9,510 bases of DNA from NCBI GenBank assembly GCA_016288255.1, contig JAEEYS010000176.1:1-9510 (forward strand), given 5' to 3'. The translations under genes and the position numbers were made by a program. Below are positions 1 through 6,072 of this stretch, piece by piece (the stretch's first letter is position 1; every line of letters begins with the position of its first letter). The DNA is from Bacillota bacterium. Lineage in GTDB: Bacteria > Bacillota > Tb-RUG-66. A model generated the notes under the pieces. It was not told the DNA's origin. It was given only the letters and a program-made list of their open reading frames with translations, and searched no databases.

Positions 1-1
1 C

Positions 2-490
2 ATCCAATATATCCATAAGATCGCGGAAGATTGGTTTAAACTTCATATCAAAACAAAAGAGGACGCAAAAAACCAGGTGGAAAAAATGCAGTCATGGAAG
101 GAAGATACCAATTCGATTATCAGACTGCTGCGGTTCAACCGTCTTTTGAGCTTGCCGGAAGAAAAATTATATCATAAATGGCGTAAAGAATGGGGGATGC
201 CTCAAGACGTGATACTAAAAGCCTGCGAGCAATCGGTAGCCATCCACAGCCCCAATTTTAAATATATCGACGCGATTTTGAAAGATTGGTATGACAATGG
301 GGTGCATACGGCAGAAGAAGCGGAACGATATATGACGGAGTTTAAAACGAAAGAGCAGCAAGCTTTTGAAAACAAAGGAACAAAGACGAAAGAGCATGGA
401 AATAGAGGGAAAAAGGCAAAAGTAGATTTAAATGAGGACTATGATGAAGATTTCTTTACGGAACTGGAAAAGAAATTAACGGATATTTGA
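2..490 (+). CDS. DnaD-domain primosome/replication-initiation protein, C-terminal part (5' end outside window)
   Basis: The frame is open from the left edge, so the methionine at 77 is internal and 162 residues of a longer protein are visible. Two copies of the DnaD/DnaB_2-type repeat signature can be read. The end of one copy has YIHKIAEDW followed by KTKEDA. A complete second copy runs from about residue 40 to 105, with a KWRKEWGM segment and then YIDAILKDWYDNGVHT. The YIxxILxxW motif followed by a G[IV]xT turn is the hallmark of this family, which helps load the replicative helicase during initiation and restart in Firmicutes. The last 50 or so residues are charged and low in complexity (many K and E), ending in an acidic stretch, as is common for DnaD-like tails. 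The helicase-loader gene that follows on the same strand supports a primosomal role. A DnaB-type (B. subtilis) name is also possible, because the N-terminal domain is not visible. Confidence 0.85.
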   Translation: MQYIHKIAEDWFKLHIKTKEDAKNQVEKMQSWKEDTNSIIRLLRFNRLLSLPEEKLYHKWRKEWGMPQDVILKACEQSVAIHSPNFKYIDAILKDWYDNGVHTAEEAERYMTEFKTKEQQAFENKGTKTKEHGNRGKKAKVDLNEDYDEDFFTELEKKLTDI

Positions 491-501
491 TGATAAAAAT
501 A

Positions 502-530
502 TTTCCATATTGGGAAAAAATCAGTATAAT
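502..530 (+). promoter_or_regulatory. Candidate sigma-A promoter for the helicase-loader gene
   Basis: TTTCCA at 502-507 (4 of 6 matches to TTGACA) is followed after 17 nt by a perfect TATAAT at 525-530. Transcription would begin near 537, about 44 nt before the TTG start at 581. The upstream gene ends at 490 with no terminator in between, so this may be an internal promoter on top of read-through. Confidence 0.45.
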
Positions 531-565
531 GGAATGGTGGAAGAGATCCATGTTCCAATCACGGG

Positions 566-572
566 AAAGGAG
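566..572 (+). promoter_or_regulatory. Ribosome binding site that fixes the TTG start of the loader gene
   Basis: AAAGGAG sits 8 nt before the TTG at 581. The next in-frame ATG (codon 12, at 614) has no comparable site, so the TTG is preferred. Confidence 0.75.
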
Positions 573-580
573 CGGCCTGT

Positions 581-1597
581 TTGAAAGAGATTCCTTTATT
601 GATTCAAGCGGAAATGAAAAAAAGAAAAGAAGCAGCTTACAAAGAGCGGGATCGAAGAGTGGAAATGTTAAGCAGTCAGTATCCGGAATATCGGAGCCTG
701 AGAACAGAAATGCGAAACTGCAACTTTTCCTTGCTTCTGATGCTTCAAAAGAGGGATCAAAAGTCATTGGAAGAGATCGTGCGACTAAAGGAAACTTATA
801 CGCAGTTAAAACAGGCAAAAGACGCCTTTTTGAGAGAACATGGTATTCCCGTTGACTACGACAGTCTTCATTTTCGATGTAGCAAGTGCAAAGACGAAGG
901 TTTTATTTATGACGACAGAAACATTCGGCAAAAATGCAGCTGTTATGTGCAGGAAGAGATCAGATATAAATATGCTTTTTCCGGTTTGGATAAAGTATTG
1001 GAAAAAGAGAATTTTGATACTTTTGATGAAACGCTTTTTTCCGATCAAAAAGAAGAAGGACAAGGGATCAGTCCGAGAGAACGTATTTTGCTGATCAAGC
1101 AGGGAATGCTAAAGTATGTGGCTGATTTTGCAAAGGAAGAGAAAAATCTGCTGTTTTACGGAGAATCCGGCAGAGGCAAGACCTTTATGTCTCACGCTAT
1201 CGCAAGAGAGCTTTTGAATCAAAACAGATCTGTCGTTTATAAAACATATTATGATATATTGGATCATATCCGCAGTTCCCAATTCGATCATGGGGAAGAG
1301 AAGAATGAAGAGATGGAAGACTATCTCCTTTCGGACTTTTTGATCATAGATGATCTGGGCGCGGAAATTACGACGGAATATGCTGTTTTACAGTTGTTTC
1401 ACATATTGAACAAACGAATTTTATTGGGCAAAAAGTTTTTGATCTCCAGCAATCTGGATTTAAAAGAATTAAGAAACACCTATGGAGATCGGATTTTTTC
1501 CAGAATTGCCGGCACATCCTATGTTTTTAAATTTGTGGGAGAAGATATTCGGCTGAAGAAAAATGCAAATAGGAGTGGAAGAGATGGACTTAAATAA
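581..1597 (+). CDS. dnaC: DnaC/DnaI-type replicative helicase loader, AAA+ ATPase
   Basis: This 338-aa protein starts at a TTG with a good ribosome binding site. Residues 1-90 are helical and charged. A cysteine cluster follows (C100 and C103 as CSKC, C119 and C121 as CSC), a probable zinc site of the kind seen in Clostridia loaders. The AAA+ core comes next: Walker A GESGRGKT at 194-201, Walker B FLIIDDLG at 253-260, a sensor-1-like ISSNLD at 288-293, and GDRIFSRI at 302-309 carrying the likely arginine finger. Loaders of this family place the hexameric DnaB-type helicase on DNA at the origin. Length and architecture match chromosomal DnaC/DnaI proteins. IS21 IstB proteins share the ATPase fold but lack the zinc cluster, and no transposase is nearby. 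The preceding DnaD-domain gene supports the primosomal assignment. Confidence 0.88.
   Translation: MKEIPLLIQAEMKKRKEAAYKERDRRVEMLSSQYPEYRSLRTEMRNCNFSLLLMLQKRDQKSLEEIVRLKETYTQLKQAKDAFLREHGIPVDYDSLHFRCSKCKDEGFIYDDRNIRQKCSCYVQEEIRYKYAFSGLDKVLEKENFDTFDETLFSDQKEEGQGISPRERILLIKQGMLKYVADFAKEEKNLLFYGESGRGKTFMSHAIARELLNQNRSVVYKTYYDILDHIRSSQFDHGEEKNEEMEDYLLSDFLIIDDLGAEITTEYAVLQLFHILNKRILLGKKFLISSNLDLKELRNTYGDRIFSRIAGTSYVFKFVGEDIRLKKNANRSGRDGLK
1571..1575 (+). promoter_or_regulatory. Ribosome binding site selecting the 1584 start
   Basis: AGGAG lies 8 nt before the ATG at 1584, inside the 3' end of the loader gene. It favours this ATG over the ATG at 1563, which has no such site. Confidence 0.7.
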
Positions 1598-2141
1598 GAT
1601 CACGAGCGAAATACAAGAAGGAGTCAGAAAACTTCTTTTGGCGGCAAATTTAGAAAAAGATGACATTTTGGTATTGGGCTGCAGTACCAGTGAAGTTTTG
1701 GGAGAAAAAATCGGCAGCAACGGTAGTTTGGAAGTGGCAGACGCCATTATAAGAGGGATCTTGCCGATGTTAAAAGAACAAAACATCCATTTGGCAGTGC
1801 AGTGCTGTGAACATTTAAACAGAGCGTTGGTAGTGGAAAAAAAGGTGCAAAAAGAGTATCGGTTGGATCCGGTGACTGTGATTCCCTGGTATCACGCAGG
1901 GGGGTCTATCGCAGTAAAAGCAATGGAATATTTTGAAGATCCGGTCGTGGTAGAAAAAATACAAGCGCATGCGGGGATCGATATTGGGCAGACCTTGATC
2001 GGTATGCATTTAAGACCGGTGGCGGTGCCCGTTAGACTTGATATCAAAAAAATCGGAGAGGCCAATGTGGTATTTGCCAGAACTCGTCCAAAGCTGATCG
2101 GGGGAGAAAGAGCGCACTATCCAGATACCGCTAAAAAATAA
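1584..2141 (+). CDS. ywlG: TIGR01440/DUF436 (UPF0340, YwlG-like) family protein
   Basis: This 185-aa cytosolic protein is recognisable by several conserved blocks: LVLGCSTSEVLGEKIG near the N-terminus, AVQCCEHLNRALVVE in the middle, the glycine-rich HAGGSIAVKAME, and HAGIDIGQTLIGMHLRPVAV towards the end. This is the YwlG family, present in many Firmicutes and without an established biochemical role as far as I know. The conserved cysteines (GCSTSE and QCCEH) and histidines could form an active or metal site, which is inference. The start at 1584 has its own ribosome binding site and makes the gene overlap the loader gene by 14 bp, so translational coupling is likely. An ATG at 1563 would add seven residues but lacks a site. 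A terminator follows the stop codon by about 30 nt. Confidence 0.88.
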   Translation: MDLNKITSEIQEGVRKLLLAANLEKDDILVLGCSTSEVLGEKIGSNGSLEVADAIIRGILPMLKEQNIHLAVQCCEHLNRALVVEKKVQKEYRLDPVTVIPWYHAGGSIAVKAMEYFEDPVVVEKIQAHAGIDIGQTLIGMHLRPVAVPVRLDIKKIGEANVVFARTRPKLIGGERAHYPDTAKK

Positions 2142-2170
2142 GAAATAAAATAATCAGCAAATGAAAATAA

Positions 2171-2203
2171 AAAAGAAGCCGTTCTGTTTGAACGGCTTCT
2201 TTT
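2171..2203. terminator. Bidirectional intrinsic terminator between convergent genes
   Basis: A perfect 14-bp inverted repeat (2171-2184 with 2190-2203) with a 5-nt loop has a GAAGCCGTTC core flanked by A-runs on the left and T-runs on the right. It therefore gives a stem plus U-tract on either strand. It lies between the YwlG-type gene (+, stop 2141) and the first peptide-binding gene (-, stop codon 2244-2246). Confidence 0.92.
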
Positions 2204-2243
2204 GTTATGCATCAATGATAGATGAATCAAATTTCATTTGACA

Positions 2244-3893
2244 TTATTCTGTAATATCAGCATAAATGTAGTCAAGATTCATACCACCAACATTTCTCTG
2301 AATGCCGGTAACGGTATCTCTTTGTAAGTAAGGTGTGATATGGAATACGAAAGGAATGATCGGCATACCGTCTAAGATAGCCTGTTCTGCTTTTCCTAAA
2401 GCTTCCATACGTTCTTCACTGGTTTTTGCTTGTTTGGATTGTTTTAAGTATTCAACAACTTCGGAATTATCCCAATTGGTGTAGCTGTAGTTACCATTGC
2501 TGTCGAATGCATATAAATAACCCATTGCATCGTTGAAGTCAGGTGCCCAGCCGGTGTAGTTCAGAACGAAGTCACCTTTGATTTCTTCATCATATTTTTG
2601 TTTTTTCTGTTTGATGTCGATTTTTAATTTGATGCCTAAATTCTTTTCAAAGTTATCTTGCAGCATTTCTGTGATCAAACGGCCATCTTCGTTGTCGATA
2701 GCTAAGATTTTGATTTCAGGTAATTCGCTGACATCAGAGTAGCCTAATTCTTCCAAACCTTTTTGCAAACATTCTTTTGCTTTGTCCAGATCTTGTGTAG
2801 GAGCAAAGCTTGTTACGTTTGGAGTCATTTCAGCATATGGTTTTTCTGCACCGGCAATAACGTCAGGAACAAAACGTTGTGCGCCGGTAGCTTTCCCTTC
2901 GAGAACGGTAGCGATCGCCTGACGGTCGATAGCCCAACCCATAGCTGCGCGGATATTTGCGTTTGCCATGATTTTATCATTCATCTGGAACATTAACATA
3001 TATACTGTGCCGGATTGGAATTGTTTCATGTATGGAGAATCTTTATATTGCAGATATTGTGCTGCTTCCAAGTCAACAACATCAACTTCACCGTTTTCAA
3101 ACATGTTTGCTCTGGTGTTTGCGTCCATAACGATTTCATAGTTTACTTTATCGATTTTTACATTTTCAGCATTCCAGTAGTCCGGATTTTTCTTTAAAAT
3201 AAGATGGGATTCATGTGCCCATTCTTCTAATGTGAACGCGCCGCAGAATACTAAATCTTTTGCTTCAGCACCATAACCTTCGCCTTGTTTTTCTACGATG
3301 TCTAATCTGATCGGTAAGAAAGCAGAGAAGCAAAGGAAGTTTAAGAAGTAATCACAAGGTTCTGCTGTGGTTAATTCCAATGTATAATCGTCCAGCATTT
3401 TTACACCAACTTCGCCGAAATCTGTGATTTCGCCGGCATTGTATGCAGTACCATTTAAGAATGTGTTGGAAAGTGTTCCGTAAGAAGTATTGGTGTTCGG
3501 ATTGAATTGTCTTTCAAAGCTGTCATAATAGTGTTTTGCTGTTAACGGTTCACCGTCAGTCCATTTCATACCTTCTCTGATTTTGAAAGTAAATACAGTG
3601 TTGTCATCATTTACAGTCCAAGATTCTGCTGCAGCGCCAACAACTGCACCGTTGTCAAAGCGAACCAAAGGTTCCCAGATAGCATACATTACATTTTGTA
3701 CAGTAGGAACATATGCATAGTGTATGTCCATACTGCTTGGTTCTGAATCCATTACTAAGTTTAATACTTTTTCACCTGAAGTTTCTTGCTGTTCATCTTC
3801 GCCTTGGTTGTCATCATTGTTGTTGGTGCAGCCAACTAAGCCGATGGAGAGAACCATTACGACGATCAACAAAAATGCAAGTAATTTTTTCAT
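2244..3893 (-). CDS. OppA-type oligopeptide-binding lipoprotein, paralogue 1 (divergent)
   Basis: A 549-aa extracytoplasmic substrate-binding protein of ABC importers (SBP_bac_5 / peptide-nickel-binding family). Residues 1-21 are a lipoprotein signal peptide ending in the lipobox LVGC, with C22 as the lipidated cysteine. An acidic Asn/Asp/Glu/Gln linker runs to about residue 42. Family signatures follow: IWEPLVRF, AESWTVNDD, FKIREGMKWTDGEPLTA, a KNPDYW block and AAMGWAIDR. GWAPDFND near 448-455 aligns with the OppA segment whose Asp contacts the peptide N-terminus (inferred from the family). The ATG has GGAG 10 nt upstream. It is clearly the most diverged of the three copies (my rough impression is about 70% identity to the others). 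Differences are dense in residues 46-75 and around the LMFQMNDKIMANANIR segment, so its ligand may differ. No transporter partner gene is adjacent. A role as a signal-peptide receptor is an alternative to nutrition. Confidence 0.93.
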   Translation of the reverse strand: MKKLLAFLLIVVMVLSIGLVGCTNNNDDNQGEDEQQETSGEKVLNLVMDSEPSSMDIHYAYVPTVQNVMYAIWEPLVRFDNGAVVGAAAESWTVNDDNTVFTFKIREGMKWTDGEPLTAKHYYDSFERQFNPNTNTSYGTLSNTFLNGTAYNAGEITDFGEVGVKMLDDYTLELTTAEPCDYFLNFLCFSAFLPIRLDIVEKQGEGYGAEAKDLVFCGAFTLEEWAHESHLILKKNPDYWNAENVKIDKVNYEIVMDANTRANMFENGEVDVVDLEAAQYLQYKDSPYMKQFQSGTVYMLMFQMNDKIMANANIRAAMGWAIDRQAIATVLEGKATGAQRFVPDVIAGAEKPYAEMTPNVTSFAPTQDLDKAKECLQKGLEELGYSDVSELPEIKILAIDNEDGRLITEMLQDNFEKNLGIKLKIDIKQKKQKYDEEIKGDFVLNYTGWAPDFNDAMGYLYAFDSNGNYSYTNWDNSEVVEYLKQSKQAKTSEERMEALGKAEQAILDGMPIIPFVFHITPYLQRDTVTGIQRNVGGMNLDYIYADITE

Positions 3894-3949
3894 TTTACTT
3901 TTTCTCCTTTTTTATTTTTTTGATTTTTATAACTTTTTGTTATTATATT

Positions 3950-3985
3950 TGAGAATATTCCGATATCAATCAATATGAGAATATC
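3950..3985. repeat. Direct repeat TGAGAATAT(T)C in the leader of paralogue 1
   Basis: Two near-identical copies of TGAGAATAT followed by (T)C sit at 3950-3960 and 3976-3985, 26 nt apart. The first contains the palindrome GAATATTC, and GATATC lies between them. They fall in the transcribed leader and could be an operator or chance AT-rich sequence. Confidence 0.3.
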
Positions 3986-4018
3986 CTACTAGGCGATATG
4001 ATATGATCTAAGCTGCTA

Positions 4019-4028
4019 CCACCTCCTT
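4019..4028 (-). promoter_or_regulatory. Leader GGAGGTGG element of paralogue 1, not next to a gene start
   Basis: On the - strand the leader reads AAGGAGGTGG here, about 130 nt before the ATG at 3893. No start codon in a usable position opens a frame: the overlapping GTG reaches TAG after four codons. The true ribosome binding site is a separate GGAG at 3904-3907. A 7-bp hairpin (4040-4046 with 4053-4059) lies just upstream of it in the RNA. It may be a 30S-binding mRNA stabiliser, which is inference. Confidence 0.4.
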
Positions 4029-4148
4029 TTTAATAGACTAACTTTTAGAATAAAAAGTTTAAACCGAAACAGATAAGCAAATATCAGTAAACAGCTCAAA
4101 CAGGACAAAAAAAAATAGCAGGGAAGTAAACGCGATTATTTTTCTATC

Positions 4149-4177
4149 AGTATACCACGAAAACAAAAAGGATTCAA
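4149..4177 (-). promoter_or_regulatory. Sigma-A promoter with extended -10 for paralogue 1
   Basis: On the - strand, TTGAAT (4177-4172), a 17-nt spacer and TATACT (4154-4149). TGG directly before the hexamer makes an extended -10. The start point would be near 4142, giving a leader of about 250 nt. The -35 touches the outer end of the preceding gene's terminator stem. Confidence 0.8.
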
Positions 4178-4218
4178 TAAATAAAAAAGATAGCCCGAAG
4201 GCTATCTTTTTTATTTAT
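4177..4218 (-). terminator. Intrinsic terminator of paralogue 2
   Basis: A 19-bp perfect inverted repeat (4177-4195 with 4200-4218) starts about 20 nt past the stop codon. In the transcript the core is GATAGCC closed by the very stable C(UUCG)G tetraloop, followed by a T-rich tract (TTTTTTATTTATT). Confidence 0.95.
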
Positions 4219-4238
4219 GATTGATTCGATTGATTCTC

Positions 4239-5891
4239 TTATTGTGTAATGTCAGCATGGATAAAGTCTAATTCCATACCGCCAAGATTTCTTTGAACGC
4301 CTGTTACGTTATCTCTTAACAGATAAGGTTTGGATTCAAAGATGAAAGGAATGATCGGCATACCATCTAAGATGGCTTGTTCTGCTTCACCTAAATATTT
4401 CATACGTTCTGCACCGTCGGTAGCTGTTTTGGATTTTTTCAGGATTTCAACTACTTCGGAGTTGTCCCAATTTGTATAGCTGTAGTTGCCGTTAGCATCG
4501 AATGCATACAGATAACCCATCGGATCGTTGAAGTCAGGACCCCAGCCTGTATAGTTCAGAACGAAATCGCCTTTAACTTCTTCATCAAATTTTTGTTTCA
4601 TCGGTTTGATGTCGATCTTTGTTTTGATTCCTAAGTTTGTTGCAAGGTTGTCTTGGATCATTTCAGAGATCAAACGACCGTTTTCATTGTCGATAGCAAG
4701 CAACGGGAATTCCGGTAATTCGCTGACATCAGACATACCGAAATCATCTAATGCTTTTTGCAAATATTCTTTTGCTTTTTCAACATCTTGTTCCGGAGCG
4801 AAGCTTGTTACTTCAGGTGTCATTTCAGCGTATGGTTTGTCTGTACCAGCGATAACGTCAGGTACGAAACGTTGTGCACCAGTTCCTTTACCTTCCAATA
4901 CTTTGCCGATGGACGCACGGTCAAGAGACCAGCCCATAGCTGCGCGAAGGTTCGGATTGGACAAATATTTGTCTGTGCATTGGAACATCAACATACGAAC
5001 TGTCCCGGATTGGAATTGATCCAAGTATGGAGAATCTTCGTATTGTTTGAATTGTGCTGCTTCCAATTCGATGAAGTCTAATTCACCGTTGTCGAACATA
5101 TTTGCTCTTGTGTTAGCATCTAAAACGATGTGCATGTTGACAGTGTCGATATGTACATTGTCAGCATCCCAGTAATCCGGATTCTTTTCTAATACGAGAA
5201 GAGATTCATGTTCCCATTTTGTAAGTTTATATGCGCCGCAGAATTCCAAACCTTCTGCTTCAGCACCATAACCTTCGCCTTGTTTTTCTACGATGTCTTT
5301 TCTGATCGGTAAGAAAGCAGAGAAGCAAAGGAAGCTTAAGAAGTAGTCGCAAGGTTCAGCTGTAGTCAATTCCAATGTATAATCGTCTAATGCTTTTACA
5401 CCAACTTGGCTGAAATCTGTGATTTCGCCGGAAGTATAAGCGGTACCATTTAAGAATTGGTTTGAGAGGTTGGTATAAGAAGTATTGGTATTCGGGTTAA
5501 ACTGTCTTTCAAATGCGTCTAAATAATGTTGTGCTGTCAACGGTTCACCGTCGGTCCATTTCATACCTTCTCTGATTTTGAAAGTAAAGACTGTTTTGTC
5601 ATCGTTTACTGTCCAAGATTCAGCACCGGAACCGACAACTTTACCATTGTCAAATTTTACCAATGGTTCCCAAATACTGAACATAATATCTTGACTTTGT
5701 TGTACGTATTCAATATGATGATCCATGCTTCTTGGTTCTGCAGGGATCGCTACATTGAACACTTTAGGTTCAGATGTTGTTTGATCTTCGCCGCCATCTT
5801 CGCCGTCAGTATTGCCACCAGTAGTACATCCAACTAGACCTAAAGAAAATACCATTACAATTACTAGTAAAAATGCTAATAACTTTTTCAT
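4239..5891 (-). CDS. OppA-type oligopeptide-binding lipoprotein, paralogue 2
   Basis: A 550-aa lipoprotein with signal peptide 1-21 (lipobox LVGC, C22) and a Gly/Asp/Glu/Thr linker to about residue 42. The SBP_bac_5 domain follows. Visible blocks are IWEPLVKF (74-80), AESWTVNDD (90-98), IREGMKWTDGEPLTA (106-120), FCGAY (217-221), KNPDYWDADNV (236-246), RAAMGWSLDR (316-325) and GWGPDFNDP (449-457). D453 matches in position the OppA residue that binds the peptide amino end (known for the family, inferred here). It is very close to paralogue 3: I count about 35 substitutions after the linker. At DNA level one segment instead resembles paralogue 1. The ATG at 5891 has GGAG 10 nt upstream within an A-rich stretch also found before paralogue 1. 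The gene has its own promoter and terminator, and no permease or ATPase is encoded next to it. Confidence 0.94.
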   Translation of the reverse strand: MKKLLAFLLVIVMVFSLGLVGCTTGGNTDGEDGGEDQTTSEPKVFNVAIPAEPRSMDHHIEYVQQSQDIMFSIWEPLVKFDNGKVVGSGAESWTVNDDKTVFTFKIREGMKWTDGEPLTAQHYLDAFERQFNPNTNTSYTNLSNQFLNGTAYTSGEITDFSQVGVKALDDYTLELTTAEPCDYFLSFLCFSAFLPIRKDIVEKQGEGYGAEAEGLEFCGAYKLTKWEHESLLVLEKNPDYWDADNVHIDTVNMHIVLDANTRANMFDNGELDFIELEAAQFKQYEDSPYLDQFQSGTVRMLMFQCTDKYLSNPNLRAAMGWSLDRASIGKVLEGKGTGAQRFVPDVIAGTDKPYAEMTPEVTSFAPEQDVEKAKEYLQKALDDFGMSDVSELPEFPLLAIDNENGRLISEMIQDNLATNLGIKTKIDIKPMKQKFDEEVKGDFVLNYTGWGPDFNDPMGYLYAFDANGNYSYTNWDNSEVVEILKKSKTATDGAERMKYLGEAEQAILDGMPIIPFIFESKPYLLRDNVTGVQRNLGGMELDFIHADITQ

Positions 5892-5960
5892 TCTGTAAAT
5901 TCTCCTTTTTTATTTTTTGACATTATATTACGAATACTTATAGCTAGAATATGAACCAAC

Positions 5961-5971
5961 CCCACCTCCTT
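5961..5971 (-). promoter_or_regulatory. Leader AAGGAGGTGGG element of paralogue 2
   Basis: On the - strand AAGGAGGTGGG lies about 75 nt before the ATG at 5891 and only about 18 nt from the predicted 5' end of the mRNA. A TTG five nt after AGGAGG opens a 23-codon frame that ends in an ATGA overlap with the real start, so this could be a leader-peptide ribosome site. That frame is not conserved in the other two leaders. Confidence 0.4.
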
Positions 5972-5993
5972 GATCATGATAAATACACATCCT

Positions 5994-6022
5994 AGTATAC
6001 CATAAATGCATAAAGGATTCAA
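5994..6022 (-). promoter_or_regulatory. Sigma-A promoter with extended -10 for paralogue 2
   Basis: On the - strand, TTGAAT (6022-6017), a 17-nt spacer and TATACT (5999-5994), preceded by TGG. Start point near 5987, leader of about 97 nt. Both hexamers, the spacer length and the TGG match the promoter of paralogue 1 exactly. Confidence 0.82.
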
Positions 6023-6025
6023 TAA

Positions 6026-6058
6026 ATAAAAAAGACAGCTAAAAGCTGTCTTTTTTAT
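6026..6058 (-). terminator. Intrinsic terminator of paralogue 3
   Basis: A 15-bp perfect inverted repeat (6026-6040 with 6044-6058), core GACAGCT, with a loop of three or more nt and a T-rich tract on the - strand. It begins about 15 nt after the stop codon, and the next promoter's -35 follows within four nt. Confidence 0.93.
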
Positions 6059-6072
6059 GAGTTTTTATCTTT

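Noticed and set aside
487..855. A 122-codon + strand frame overlapping the loader gene
   Set aside because: It lies in another frame of the well-supported helicase-loader gene and has no family features or ribosome site.
581..1597. IstB helper ATPase of an IS21-type element
   Set aside because: No IstA transposase or terminal repeats are nearby, and the zinc cluster and DnaD-domain neighbour fit a chromosomal helicase loader.
4606..5081. Long + strand frames opposite paralogue 2, with matching ones opposite paralogue 3 at 6440-6957
   Set aside because: They recur because the paralogues are similar in sequence; they are antisense shadows without ribosome sites.
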